Shown piece after piece: positions 5,620-5,639 of a stretch of DNA of 5,639 nt. Positions within the stretch are counted from its first letter, which is position 1, and each line of letters opens with the position of its first letter. The position numbers and the translations under genes are program-made. This stretch comes from Gammaproteobacteria bacterium (GTDB lineage: Bacteria; Pseudomonadota; Gammaproteobacteria; Pseudomonadales; Halomonadaceae), in contig JAMCZP010000266.1 of the NCBI GenBank assembly GCA_023485185.1, forward strand, positions 1-5,639. The letters are read 5' to 3'. The notes below the pieces were generated by a model. The model was not told the origin of the DNA. It did no database searches and worked only from the letters and a program-made list of their open reading frames with translations.

Positions 5620-5639
5620 AAAATGCCGTGGCGGTGAAT

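Noticed and set aside
5608..5633. CGCCA and TGGCG inverted pair at the window end, as a terminator of the small gene
   Set aside because: The stem is only 5 bp with a 16-base loop, there is no T run, and the window ends too soon to judge.

Overview
The window reads as ordinary chromosome from a gammaproteobacterium. A Halomonas-like halomonad is my best guess, based on the DUF1456 (YehS-type), YqaA-type DedA and LysE/RhtB proteins and on the look of the coding sequence. I cannot confirm the genus without a search. No phage, CRISPR array, insertion sequence, tRNA or rRNA is recognisable.

Layout: (1) 1-443, + strand: the 3' part of a DedA/YqaA-type (VTT domain) membrane protein whose start lies outside the window. 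(2) 490-1101, +: a LysE/RhtB-family exporter preceded by a near-perfect 17-bp palindrome at its ribosome binding site. (3) 1131-1365, -: a decayed, truncated antibiotic-biosynthesis-monooxygenase (ABM) family pseudogene. It lies 13 bp behind (4) 1379-1786, -: a secreted DUF4019 protein. (5) 1984-2730, +: a class I SAM-dependent methyltransferase, divergent from DUF4019, with a dyad-symmetric element in the shared intergenic region. (6) 2829-3314 and 3408-3830, both -: a DUF1456/YehS-type protein with a TTG start, and upstream of it a small acidic TPR-like protein. The methyltransferase and DUF1456 genes converge. (7) 3831-4307: a gene-poor stretch with an AT-rich 9-bp-arm hairpin, one doubtful 52-codon ORF and a 13-bp palindrome. 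(8) 4308-5276, -: a LysR-family regulator that apparently starts at TTG and carries a basic N-terminal extension. It is divergent from (9) 5395-5619, +: a small unrecognised basic protein with a good ribosome binding site and a leader hairpin.

The genes do not form an evident pathway. The window looks like a string of short transcription units. The clearest regulatory hypotheses are an operator controlling the LysE-type exporter and LysR control of the divergent small gene. The clearest evolutionary event is the decay of the ABM gene. I found no convincing new multi-gene system.
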